Assembly (NCBI GenBank): GCA_040905045.1
Contig: JBBDSH010000030.1
Span: 1 to 49,637, forward strand
DNA length: 49,637 nt
DNA from: JBBDSH01 sp040905045
GTDB taxonomy: Bacteria > Pseudomonadota > Gammaproteobacteria > Eutrophobiales > Eutrophobiaceae
Direction: 5' to 3'
Shown one piece after another: positions 35,721 to 43,575 of the stretch. Each line of letters opens with the position of its first letter. The first letter of the stretch is position 1. Made by a program: the position numbers and the translations under genes. Below the pieces are notes generated by a model that saw only the letters and a list, made by a program, of their open reading frames with translations, had not been told where the DNA came from and searched no databases.

Positions 35721-36742
35721 CGCTGACTCCGTATCCCTGGCAACAACGACAATGGCGGCAACTCCTGGATGCCGCCGGGCAAAAACGACTCGCCCATGCC
35801 CTGTTGCTGACCGGCGCCGAGGGACTGGGTATCGACGAATTCGTGCAGGCACTGGCGGGCAGACTCCTGTGTGAAGGGCCGGCCGGAGAGCATGCCTGCG
35901 GGGAATGCCGCGCCTGCCTGTTATACCGATCCGGTAACCATCCCGACTTGATCCGGATTCGTCCGGAAGAGCCGGGCAAACCGATCCGGGTTGATGCCAT
36001 CCGTGATCTTATCGATTACATGCATCTCAGCAGCCAGTACAGCCGTTACAAGATAGCCGTTATCGAACCGGCCGAGGCCATGAACCGGAACGCCGCCAAC
36101 TCCCTGCTGAAAACGCTTGAAGAGCCGCCGCCGGAATCGATTTTCATTCTCAACAGCCGGCGGCCGTCGCAACTGCCGGTCACCATCCGCAGCCGCTGCC
36201 AGCAGGTAAACTTCCCGGAACCGGCATTCGATGCGGCGCAGGCATGGCTGGCTGAGCAACTGGACGGCGATACGGCCAGGGCAGCTGAACTCCTTGTCAT
36301 GGCCCACAACCGGCCGTTGACCGCCCTGTATCTGGAAGAAGACGGCACTGTGGAAAAACAGTCCTCGCTGCTGGCGGATCTGGCGCGGTTAAAATCCGGT
36401 CTCCCGGATCCGGTCGAGACCGCCCGCCATTGGCTGGATTACGGACCCGTGCAGGTTATGCAGTGGCTGCTGGTGTTCATTCGTATCATGGGCAGGCAAA
36501 AGCTGACACCGGCGGAAACCGCTGCCGGCAGCCACTTCCGGAAAAATCTGGATGACCTCGCCAAGGGACTGGATTTGCTGGAGTTGTTAAAATGGTATGA
36601 TATAGTCCTTGACAATTATCGTGCGGCCACGGGGCCGTTTAATCCGAATCAGCAGGGGCTGCTGGAAGACATCATTGTCAACTGGCAGAATCTGTCGCGA
36701 GTAGCGGGAGGAATCGACAGTGAGCGCAGCCGGAGGACGTGA
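35714..36742 (+). CDS. holB: DNA polymerase III subunit delta'
   Basis: HolB is the stator of the clamp loader. The 342-residue protein starts at GTG 35714. Its AAA+ fold has a degenerate P-loop (GAEGLGIDEF, no lysine-threonine), a zinc-binding cysteine group (CGECRAC plus an upstream Cys), a sensor block MNRNAANSLLKTLEEPP and the SRC motif in TIRSRCQQV. These are the hallmarks of delta' rather than gamma/tau. pilZ starts inside its last 23 bases. Confidence 0.95.
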   Translation: MLTLTPYPWQQRQWRQLLDAAGQKRLAHALLLTGAEGLGIDEFVQALAGRLLCEGPAGEHACGECRACLLYRSGNHPDLIRIRPEEPGKPIRVDAIRDLIDYMHLSSQYSRYKIAVIEPAEAMNRNAANSLLKTLEEPPPESIFILNSRRPSQLPVTIRSRCQQVNFPEPAFDAAQAWLAEQLDGDTARAAELLVMAHNRPLTALYLEEDGTVEKQSSLLADLARLKSGLPDPVETARHWLDYGPVQVMQWLLVFIRIMGRQKLTPAETAAGSHFRKNLDDLAKGLDLLELLKWYDIVLDNYRAATGPFNPNQQGLLEDIIVNWQNLSRVAGGIDSERSRRT

Positions 36743-37079
36743 CCCGAGACAGGGCATTCTGTCACTCACGATCCGTGACAAGAGTGCCCTGTATGCATCG
36801 TATATGCCGTTCATCAAGAATGGCGGCCTGTTTATTCCCACGGCCAAACCCTACAAACTGGGTGATGAGGTGTTCATGCTGCTAACCCTGACCGACAGCA
36901 AGGAAAAACTGCCGGTGGCCGGCCGGGTGGTCTGGATCACTCCCAAGGGCGCCCAGAGCAACAAGACCGCCGGCATCGGCGTCCAGTTCAGTGAACTGGA
37001 CAAGGGTGCCACGAAGAAGCGTATCGAAAACCAGCTGGCCGGTGCGTTGTCGTCGGACCGGCCCACTCATACTATTTAA
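36720..37079 (+). CDS. pilZ: PilZ-domain type IV pilus assembly protein
   Basis: This 119-residue single-domain protein is required for type IV pilus assembly in pseudomonads and xanthomonads. The GTG start at 36720 overlaps holB. The segment LYASYMPFIKNGGLFIPT and a long central strand region (VAGRVVWITP, GIGVQFSEL) match PilZ proper. The RxxxR and DxSxxG residues that bind cyclic di-GMP are absent, as in other PilZ pilus proteins. The holB-pilZ-tatD order is conserved. Confidence 0.92.
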   Translation: MSAAGGRDPRQGILSLTIRDKSALYASYMPFIKNGGLFIPTAKPYKLGDEVFMLLTLTDSKEKLPVAGRVVWITPKGAQSNKTAGIGVQFSELDKGATKKRIENQLAGALSSDRPTHTI

Positions 37080-37173
37080 GTTACAAGTAACAAGTCACAA
37101 GTTATAAGTAACATCCGCGGTCTTGTTTTTACCTTCCTTATTTCCTTGTCGCTTGTGACTTATAACTTATGAC
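37080..37173. repeat. element B: palindromic AAGT-word element overlapping the tatD start
   Basis: Left arm 37080-37108 (GTTACAAGTAACAAGTCACA...) and right arm 37145-37173 are complementary at 22 of 29 positions. Both arms are made of short ACAAGT/ATAAGT words. The left arm begins right after the pilZ stop; the right arm contains the tatD ATG (37169). It is compositionally unlike the flanking genes. Confidence 0.75.
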
Positions 37174-37948
37174 TTTACTTGTTGATTCTCATTGCCACAT
37201 TCCCATGATCGAGGGCGAGGAGGGCGCCGATGCCATCGTTGCCAGCGCCCTGGAGCACGGCGTAGGCCACATGCTTTGTGTCAGCGTCGAGCAGCAGGAT
37301 TACCCGGTGTTGCTGGACCTGGCGGAGCGCTACGAATGTATTTCCGCCTCTATCGGTATCCATCCCAATACGGAGATGAACGGGGAGGTGGATGTGGCAC
37401 ATCTGGTGGAAAACGCCGCTGACCCCCGGGTAGTGGCCATCGGCGAAACCGGCCTGGATTATTTCCGCAGCCAGGGGGATCTGGAATGGCAGCGTGATCG
37501 TTTCCGGACCCATATCCGCGCCGCGCGCGAGATCGGTAAACCGATCATTATTCATTGCCGTGAGGCGAAAGACGATGTGATTGATATCCTCAGGGAAGAA
37601 AAGGCCGGGGAAGTGGGCGGTGTCATGCATTGTTTCGTCGAGGATCTGGAAACGGCGAAACGCGCCATGGACCTCAACTTCCTGATTTCGTTCTCGGGGA
37701 TCGTCACCTTCAGGAATGCGCGGGATTTGAAAGAGGTGGCCAGACAGGTGCCGCTGGCGTCATTGCTGGTGGAAACGGACTCTCCCTACCTGGCGCCGAT
37801 GCCGTATCGCGGCAAACAGAATCAGCCGGCTTATGTCCGTTATGTGGCTGAACACATCGCCGAACTGCGGGACATCACTTTCGAGGAACTCGCCAATGCC
37901 ACCACGGCCAATTTCAACCGCGTCTTCCGTCCCGCCCTTGATGTTTAA
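37169..37948 (+). CDS. TatD-family metal-dependent hydrolase (YcfH-like)
   Basis: TatD-type enzymes are TIM-barrel metal-dependent hydrolases; several have DNase activity. The 259-residue protein has HxH metal ligands at about residues 8 and 10 (DSHCHI), then GIHPN, AIGETGLDY (Glu ligand), IIHCREA, MHCF and VETDSPYLAP. The ATG at 37169 is the only usable start, because a stop precedes it in frame and the HxH motif follows seven codons later. That ATG lies inside the right arm of element B and has no visible ribosome-binding site. Confidence 0.92.
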   Translation: MTLLVDSHCHIPMIEGEEGADAIVASALEHGVGHMLCVSVEQQDYPVLLDLAERYECISASIGIHPNTEMNGEVDVAHLVENAADPRVVAIGETGLDYFRSQGDLEWQRDRFRTHIRAAREIGKPIIIHCREAKDDVIDILREEKAGEVGGVMHCFVEDLETAKRAMDLNFLISFSGIVTFRNARDLKEVARQVPLASLLVETDSPYLAPMPYRGKQNQPAYVRYVAEHIAELRDITFEELANATTANFNRVFRPALDV

Positions 37949-38158
37949 AGCCACAGAGGAATGAATTCTCTCGCCAAGACGCAAAGGACGCAAAGGACGC
38001 AAAGATAGATAAGATTCTGGTGCTCACAAAGCTATTACTTCTTTGCGTCTTGGCGGCTTTGCGAGATATCAATGATTGTATTTTTTATTCTCTCTGTGTC
38101 CCCGGATCAAGTCCGGGGCAGGCTCTCTGTGGTCCTCTGTGTCCTCTGTGTCCTCTGT
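37949..38158. repeat. element C, copy 1: tandem-word palindrome between tatD and the aminotransferase
   Basis: GACGCAAAG occurs three times in tandem (37978-38004). CGCCAAGACGCAAAG (37972-37986) pairs perfectly with 38041-38055. Near the far end GTCCTCTGT is also repeated three times (38132-38158). The outer CCACAGAG (37951-37958) matches CTCTGTGG at 38124-38131. It lies between convergent genes. The reverse complement of copy 2 (40737-40878) aligns closely with it. The whole 222-bp gap is explained by this element. Confidence 0.85.
38100..38123. repeat. CCCCGG...CCGGGG core shared with element E
   Basis: CCCCGGA-TCAAG-TCCGGGG is a 7-bp stem with a 5-nt loop, followed by CAGGC. Its reverse complement matches 13176-13199 at 23 of 24 positions. 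In element C copy 2 this core is missing, so it looks like an insertion into copy 1. Confidence 0.75.
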
Positions 38159-38170
38159 AGTTGATTCTAA

Positions 38171-39307
38171 TCATATACTTGCACTCACTATTTCAAGTGC
38201 TTTATCCAGCTTTTCCCGGGGCGTATAGAAATGCGGCGAGAAGCGGACACCGCCGCCCCGGGCGGCACAAACCACATTATTTCTGACCAGTTCCGCCTGT
38301 AATTCGGCGCTGTCGCGGCCGGCGGCGCGGAACACCAGGATCCCGGCCAGGCGGCCGGGATCGCCGCGGGTGAGAAGTTCGACACCGGGCATGGCGGCCA
38401 GTTTGTCCATCAAGTACTGCACATTGTCCAGGACGCGTTTTTCCACGTTTGCCATGCCCGCCTCGGCAAACAGGGACAGGCTGGCGGAGAGGGCATGGAT
38501 GCCCAGCATATTGGCGCTGCCGCATTCGAAGCGCCGGCCCGAATCCGCCGGCGTGCCATCGCGGCTGTCGAAGTTCCCGGCATCCCGGACCATATGCCAG
38601 CCGAACTGGTGCAGGGTCAGCCGGTCCCGCAGTTGCGGCCGGCACCAGAACAAGGCAATGCCCTCCGGGCCCAGCATCCATTTATGGGCGTCGGCCATGA
38701 CACAGTCCGCCTGCGCAGACTCGATATCGAACGCGTGGGCCCCCAGGCTCTGGATGGCGTCGATGCAGAAGACGATATCCCGCGCGCGACAGAATCCTCC
38801 CAGGCGCGGCAGATCCAGCCGCAGTCCGCTGGCGTACTGCACCGAACTGATGGCCAGCACGCGGGTATTTCCGTCACAGGCCGCCATCAGGGCCGCTTCG
38901 GGATCATCCGCATGCAGGTCGACCTCGCGCAGGGTCACGCCTTTGCCGGCCTGATACTGCCAGGGAATACGGTTGGACGGGAATTCCTCATTGGAGATGA
39001 CGACGTTGTCGCCGTCGCGCCAGTCCAAACCGTCGGCCACCACAGACAGGGCCTCGGAGGTGTTCTTCAACAAGGCAACGTCTTCCGCATCCGGGGCATT
39101 AATGAGATCCCGGCACTGCCGCCGCAACTGCGCTTCCCGCGCCAGCCAGGCCGGATAGTTACGAGCGCCGGATCGAACATTTTCCCGGGCGAATTCCTCG
39201 ACGGCCTGCGCTGTCCGGGCGGGCCAGGGCGCTACCGCCGCATGATTGAGATACACGAGCGACTCGTCCTGGGGGAATTCGCTTTTGATCAGATTTTCAT
39301 CCGGCAT
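38171..39307 (-). CDS. class V aminotransferase-family PLP enzyme
   Basis: This 378-residue cytosolic PLP enzyme belongs to the class V aminotransferase / cysteine desulfurase / isopenicillin N epimerase superfamily. YLNHAAVAPWP at the start, KNTSEALSVVADGL, and SVQYASGLRLDLPRLG are family blocks. The PLP lysine is about K209 in DAHKWMLGPEG. No desulfurase-type active cysteine loop is evident, so an epimerase, lyase or aminotransferase activity is more likely than sulfur mobilisation. The substrate cannot be told. It is divergent from trpB (123 bp) and bracketed by element C copies. Confidence 0.82.
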   Translation of the reverse strand: MPDENLIKSEFPQDESLVYLNHAAVAPWPARTAQAVEEFARENVRSGARNYPAWLAREAQLRRQCRDLINAPDAEDVALLKNTSEALSVVADGLDWRDGDNVVISNEEFPSNRIPWQYQAGKGVTLREVDLHADDPEAALMAACDGNTRVLAISSVQYASGLRLDLPRLGGFCRARDIVFCIDAIQSLGAHAFDIESAQADCVMADAHKWMLGPEGIALFWCRPQLRDRLTLHQFGWHMVRDAGNFDSRDGTPADSGRRFECGSANMLGIHALSASLSLFAEAGMANVEKRVLDNVQYLMDKLAAMPGVELLTRGDPGRLAGILVFRAAGRDSAELQAELVRNNVVCAARGGGVRFSPHFYTPREKLDKALEIVSASI

Positions 39308-39430
39308 GGATAAATCCTTATTGAATGTTGTTTGCCGGCATCATAACCCATATAGTCGCGGACTCGCAGACACAACCCGTGACCGGCGAACAGAATTCAC
39401 AGCTAGAAACCTGCGGCGATAGCCGCGATA

Positions 39431-40726
39431 ATGAATCGTTTAATCAAACCGAAAGTAGTGATGTATCAGGAATTATTCGAATTTGAAAAAGGCCGGGAAG
39501 GATTCTTCGGGGAATTCGGCGGCGCCTATATTCCCGAGATCCTGCATGAGACCCTCGCCGAACTGAGTCGTGCCTTCGACGAGGCTTACCGGGAACCGGC
39601 CTTCTGGCAGGAATACGTGGATCTTATGTCCACCTATTCCTGCCGGCCGACGCCGATATCCTGGTGTGAAAACCTGACCCGGGAATGCGGCGGCGCGCAG
39701 ATCTACATCAAGCGGGAAGATTTGAATCATACCGGCGCCCACAAGGCCAATAACGTCATGGGACAGGGCCTGCTGGTCAAGCGCATGAACAAGCATCGCG
39801 TCATCGCCGAAACCGGCGCCGGCCAGCATGGCGTCGCCACCGCCACCATGGCGGCGAAACTGGGCTTTGACTGCACTATCTACATGGGCGCGGAAGATGT
39901 GGAACGCCAGCGACCCAACGTATTCTGGATGGAACAACTGGGCGCGGAAGTGGTAGCCGTGGAGGACGGCACGCGCACCCTCAAGGATGCCATCAATGCC
40001 GCCATGCGCGACTGGGCCTTTTCCATGGATACGACCCATTACGTTCTCGGAACCGTATGCGGCCCGCATCCGTTCCCGCTGATGGTGACCTGGTTCCAGT
40101 CCATCATCGGCCAGGAGTCGCGCCGGCAGATGCTGGATCGCATCGGCAGACTGCCGGACCGGGTTTTTGCCTGTGTCGGCGGCGGCTCCAATGCCAGCGG
40201 TATCTTCTCCGGCTTTCTGGATGATGCGGACGTGGAACTGATCGGTGTGGAAGCCGGCGGCTACGGCCTGGACAGTCATCAACACGCGGCCCGTATTGCC
40301 GGGGGACAAGGCCAGATCGGCGTGGCACAGGGATACAAGACCTATTTCATGCAGGACCCGGAAGGGCAGATGGAAGACACCCACTCCATTTCAGCCGGAC
40401 TGGACTACATCGGCATCGGCCCCATACTGGCGTATCTGCACCAGGCCGGGCGCGTGCGCTTCGAGGCGGCGACGGACAGGGAAGTCATCGACGCCTTCAA
40501 GCTGACCGTGAGAAAGGAAGGTCTGATAGCCGCGCTGGAAAGTTCCCACGCCCTGTCACAGGCACTCAGGGAAGCCGCTGACGCGCCGGCGGACAGCGTC
40601 TTCCTGATCAACCTGTCCGGACGCGGCGACAAGGACATCTTTACCATCGCCGATGCCCTGGGGGATTCACGCTGGAGGGACTTCCTGCGCAGCAAGGTCG
40701 CGCAGTTTGATGAAGAACAAGATTAG
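39431..40726 (+). CDS. trpB: tryptophan synthase beta chain
   Basis: TrpB joins indole and serine to give tryptophan, using PLP. From ATG 39431 the protein has 431 residues; ATG 39461 (421 residues) may be the true start, as the extra ten are not conserved. It shows FFGEFGGAYIPEIL, KREDLNHTGAHKANN with the PLP lysine, AETGAGQHGVATATM with the catalytic glutamate, CVGGGSNASGIF, and ESSHAL...NLSGRGDKD. Segments such as CRPTPISWCENLTREC differ from usual gammaproteobacterial TrpB. trpF is not adjacent, and trpA is separated by a 181-bp gap holding element C. Confidence 0.93.
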   Translation: MNRLIKPKVVMYQELFEFEKGREGFFGEFGGAYIPEILHETLAELSRAFDEAYREPAFWQEYVDLMSTYSCRPTPISWCENLTRECGGAQIYIKREDLNHTGAHKANNVMGQGLLVKRMNKHRVIAETGAGQHGVATATMAAKLGFDCTIYMGAEDVERQRPNVFWMEQLGAEVVAVEDGTRTLKDAINAAMRDWAFSMDTTHYVLGTVCGPHPFPLMVTWFQSIIGQESRRQMLDRIGRLPDRVFACVGGGSNASGIFSGFLDDADVELIGVEAGGYGLDSHQHAARIAGGQGQIGVAQGYKTYFMQDPEGQMEDTHSISAGLDYIGIGPILAYLHQAGRVRFEAATDREVIDAFKLTVRKEGLIAALESSHALSQALREAADAPADSVFLINLSGRGDKDIFTIADALGDSRWRDFLRSKVAQFDEEQD

Positions 40727-40736
40727 TATATTCAAG

Positions 40737-40878
40737 TAGCCACAGAGCAAATAAAAACACAACTGCTGATCTCGCAAAGTCGCTAAGACGCAAAGAAGTA
40801 AGGGTTTTATGAGTACCAGAAATTTATATATCTTTGCGTCTCTGCGTCTTGGCGAGAGAATTCAGCCCTCTGTGGCTA
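40737..40878. repeat. element C, copy 2 (inverted relative to copy 1), between trpB and trpA
   Basis: The outer arms TAGCCACAGAG (40737-40747) and CTCTGTGGCTA (40868-40878) are perfect. The inner AGACGCAAAG (40786-40795) pairs with 40832-40841. Its right half, read in reverse complement, aligns with 37949-37995 at about 43 of 47 positions, and the left half aligns with the right half of copy 1. It separates two genes that are usually overlapping or closely spaced. Confidence 0.85.
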
Positions 40879-40907
40879 AATTAATAAATAATCAAATCAA
40901 CTAAATC

Positions 40908-41684
40908 ATGGCCCTGGCTGATTACCTCAAACATAAACTGCAGGAGCGTCCGCTGCTGCTCATGACCCATGCCGTGGTCGGTTATCCGTCCCTGGAGGAA
41001 AACCGTGCCATGCTGGAATGCATGGCCGAAGCCGGCATCGATCTGGTGGAATTGCAGCTGCCTTTCTCGGAGCCCATCGCCGACGGCCCCATGTTCATCC
41101 GCGCCAACCAGGCGGCCCTGGATGGGGGTCTGCACCGGGATGATTATTTTGCCTTCTTCGAACAGGCAGCCCGGGATTTTGATTTTCCTCTACTGTTCAT
41201 GGGCTATTACAACAGCGTTTTTCGTATGGGGCACGAGGCTTTCTGCAAGCGTCTTGAAAGCGCCGGTGGCGACGGGTATATCATCGCCGATCTGCCGCTG
41301 GAAGAGGCCGCCGATCTGGACAGCCATGCCGCGCGCCACGGCCTGGATCCCATTCACATCGTGACACCGCTGAATTCGGAAGAACGGCTGCGGCAGATCG
41401 CCAAAACCGCTTCCGGGTTTATTTATTGCGTTGCAAGGCGGGGAGTCACCGGCCGGTCCACCGAGTTCGATGAAAATCTCAAGGAATACATGCAGCGGTG
41501 TCGATCGGTCATCAATTTGCCGCTGGCCCTGGGTTTTGGCATCAAGACGCCGGAACATGTGCGGCAACTGCGTGGTATCGCCGACATTGCCATCGTCGGC
41601 ACAGCCTGCCTGGAAGCCTGGGAAAACAGGGGCCGGGCAGGATATCTGGAATTCCTGAATTCTTTACACGAAGCAACCAACTGA
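40908..41684 (+). CDS. trpA: tryptophan synthase alpha chain
   Basis: TrpA cleaves indole-3-glycerol phosphate to indole, which tunnels to TrpB. The 258-residue TIM barrel keeps the catalytic glutamate E48 (VELQLPFSEP) and aspartate D59 (IADGP), close to E. coli E49/D60. Phosphate-binding GFGIKTPEHV and VGTACLEA are present. Sequence such as MTHAVVGYPSLEENRAML and YCVARRGVTG is unlike the usual enteric or pseudomonad TrpA, so this trpBA pair may be a distinct lineage. The ATG follows element C by 29 bp with no strong ribosome-binding site. Confidence 0.92.
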   Translation: MALADYLKHKLQERPLLLMTHAVVGYPSLEENRAMLECMAEAGIDLVELQLPFSEPIADGPMFIRANQAALDGGLHRDDYFAFFEQAARDFDFPLLFMGYYNSVFRMGHEAFCKRLESAGGDGYIIADLPLEEAADLDSHAARHGLDPIHIVTPLNSEERLRQIAKTASGFIYCVARRGVTGRSTEFDENLKEYMQRCRSVINLPLALGFGIKTPEHVRQLRGIADIAIVGTACLEAWENRGRAGYLEFLNSLHEATN

Positions 41685-41739
41685 TTCCGGGTATTTTCGT
41701 GCCCGACGGGCGGCCCTTTTAACACTTGACGCAAATCAG

Positions 41740-41761
41740 TTTTGTGATCCCTGTCACAAAA
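41740..41761. promoter_or_regulatory. CRP/Vfr-type binding site
   Basis: TGTGA-TCCCTG-TCACA at 41743-41758 is a perfect match to the CRP half-site pattern TGTGA-N6-TCACA, extended to an 8-bp inverted repeat (TTTTGTGA/TCACAAAA). It lies 56 bp after trpA and 209 bp before the pseudopilin gene, which it most likely controls. The rest of the 285-bp gap contains no gene that I can support. Confidence 0.65.
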
Positions 41762-41969
41762 TGACGACACAGTTTCCATGAATTCCATTCCCCGGTATCG
41801 GCCAATACAATTTAAGCCATTGTTTTATATAGTGAATTCTGTTTCATTCAAACTGGCATGAAAAATGACATGTTAATCGCGAGAAATACAGGACAAAGGA
41901 CGACCAGGTACGGGCCGGCGCGTCGTCGTCGCCCGCTAATCCTGATTGAGGACTATTGCAGGACAGCGA

Positions 41970-42443
41970 ATGGAAATACAACACCCGCGAAACTGTCACG
42001 GCATAACGATGGTGGAATTTATCATGTCCGTCATGCTGGTGACACTGATGCTCACCTTGATGGTGCCGGCAGCCCTGCGCCTGATAGACGATGCCAGGGA
42101 AGATAATGTCATCAGTCAACTGGAAGAGATACAGGAAAGGATAGATGATTTTTACAAGTCCAATTCCCGCTACCCAATCAGTCTTGTCGAGATATACGAA
42201 TCCGTTCCGATGGATCCCTGGAACAATCCTTATCAATACCTCAGCCTGTCCGACGGTCTGCAAAAGACGCGTGGACAGGCGCGCAAGTACAAGGGGATGA
42301 AACTTATCAATTCGGACTACGATCTCTATAGTATGGGCCCGGACGGCAAGAGCGTGCCGCCGTTGACCGCCGAAGCCAGCAGGGACGATGTTATCCGCGC
42401 GCAAAACGGCAAATTCATCGGCAACGTGAGTGACTTTGAATAG
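41970..42443 (+). CDS. GspG-like type II secretion pseudopilin
   Basis: This 157-residue protein has a prepilin leader of 11 residues ending CHG, cleaved before ITMVEF; the glutamate at mature position 5 is the typical recruitment residue. A hydrophobic helix follows (about 12-35). The globular part has the GspG pattern DPWNNPYQYLS...YDLYSMGPDG. ATG 41970 with AGGA upstream gives this short leader; a TTG at 41946 is less likely. No other secretion or pilus genes are adjacent, so it may be an orphan minor pseudopilin serving a system elsewhere. Confidence 0.8.
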   Translation: MEIQHPRNCHGITMVEFIMSVMLVTLMLTLMVPAALRLIDDAREDNVISQLEEIQERIDDFYKSNSRYPISLVEIYESVPMDPWNNPYQYLSLSDGLQKTRGQARKYKGMKLINSDYDLYSMGPDGKSVPPLTAEASRDDVIRAQNGKFIGNVSDFE

Positions 42444-42457
42444 GCCGGGATCTGTTT

Positions 42458-43366
42458 TCAGAACAGAGTCATCAAATACATCAGCAACGGCAGATAAAAC
42501 AGCCCCACGAGGATTGAAGAAGATACCGCACTGGACGTAAATTCAGTATCCAGGCCGGCAAGCGTGGAATAAGTCAGGGCATTGAAACCGATGGGTGCGG
42601 CCGCGCACAGGACCACTATGGTAAATGCCAAATCATCGAGACCGAAAAGCCTTGCAACCGTCACTCCTAGCATCATGCCCACGCCCATACGGATAAAGAG
42701 TGTCGCGGAGAGCAGCCGCAGTTGATTCAGTCGCGGTGTGAACAGAATACCCAGGGAAATCAGGATCAGAGGATTGGTCATGCCGGCCAGGGGTTCCAGA
42801 ACGATCTCAACCACTTTCGGGACCGGGATGACGAGCAGATTCACGGTCACCGCGGCAAATAACGCCCACACAATGGGTGATTTCATTGTCTTGGTGAACA
42901 ACGTCCTGGAAGTATGGGCATCCGGACCGTACCGGAAGGCCAGGGCATAGGTCAGGGTGCTGGTGATAAGGGCATTGCCGAAATCGAACAGGATGGCATA
43001 GGCAAAGCCTTCATCGCCGTATATGGCCAACATGAACGGAAACATGAAGGCATTATTGGTGATCATGGTGCAAACCAGCATGGCACCCAGTGTCTGCCGC
43101 TGAACATTGAAAACCGGCGCCAGGGAGAGGGTAACCAGCATACAACCCAGATTGACGCCGATATTCGCCAGCGGCAGGACAAGCGTCTGGGCATCCAGTT
43201 CTATTTGCGAAATTTTCAGGAATACCAGTGCCGGCAAAGTGATAAAGAACATGAATTTGAGCAGGAACCGGCCATGTTCCGCTTCCGCGAAACGGATCCG
43301 TCTCAGGAATATACCCAGGATAAACGTAAAGAAGAGCGGAACCAGTTGTATATAAGTCTGTATCAT
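42458..43366 (-). CDS. AEC-family transporter
   Basis: This 302-residue inner-membrane protein has about ten predicted membrane helices spread over its length. Family features are PLFFTFILGIFLRR at the start, FFITLPALVFLKIS, ITNNAFMFPFML and LTYSTLAGLDTEFTSS near the end. The auxin efflux carrier/malonate-type (AEC) family exports or imports organic acids and similar small molecules, but the substrate cannot be read from sequence. ATG 43366 is the first clear start. It is convergent with the pseudopilin gene (14 bp) and divergent from tamA, whose 209-bp gap shows no further gene. Confidence 0.88.
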   Translation of the reverse strand: MIQTYIQLVPLFFTFILGIFLRRIRFAEAEHGRFLLKFMFFITLPALVFLKISQIELDAQTLVLPLANIGVNLGCMLVTLSLAPVFNVQRQTLGAMLVCTMITNNAFMFPFMLAIYGDEGFAYAILFDFGNALITSTLTYALAFRYGPDAHTSRTLFTKTMKSPIVWALFAAVTVNLLVIPVPKVVEIVLEPLAGMTNPLILISLGILFTPRLNQLRLLSATLFIRMGVGMMLGVTVARLFGLDDLAFTIVVLCAAAPIGFNALTYSTLAGLDTEFTSSAVSSSILVGLFYLPLLMYLMTLF

Positions 43367-43575
43367 TACCAATATTCAGGTTATCAATGCCGGCGGCATC
43401 AAGGATAACCGGATAGCCCTCGGCAAGTCGATCCTCCCGCAACCGCCCGGTCTGCTGTTAAAATCGACATGACAGATATCTCATGGACCGAATTGGAACT
43501 AACAGCCTGAAGAAATGACTACACCAGAATGAAATATTATCCTGCAGCTTCAACGGTAATCGCCCGCGAGCCAAG

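Noticed and set aside
37978..38158. Three-unit tandem repeats (GACGCAAAG and GTCCTCTGT) as a CRISPR array
   Set aside because: Units are 9 bp with no spacers and no cas genes are nearby; they are parts of a palindromic element.
41685..41721. GC-rich CCCGACGGG followed by CCCTTTT after trpA as a terminator
   Set aside because: The loop is one base if paired as an obvious stem, and no longer stable stem could be found.
41858..42106. 82-codon frame starting MKNDMLIARNTG upstream of the pseudopilin gene
   Set aside because: Most of it overlaps the pseudopilin gene in another frame; the arginine-rich sequence shows no family features.
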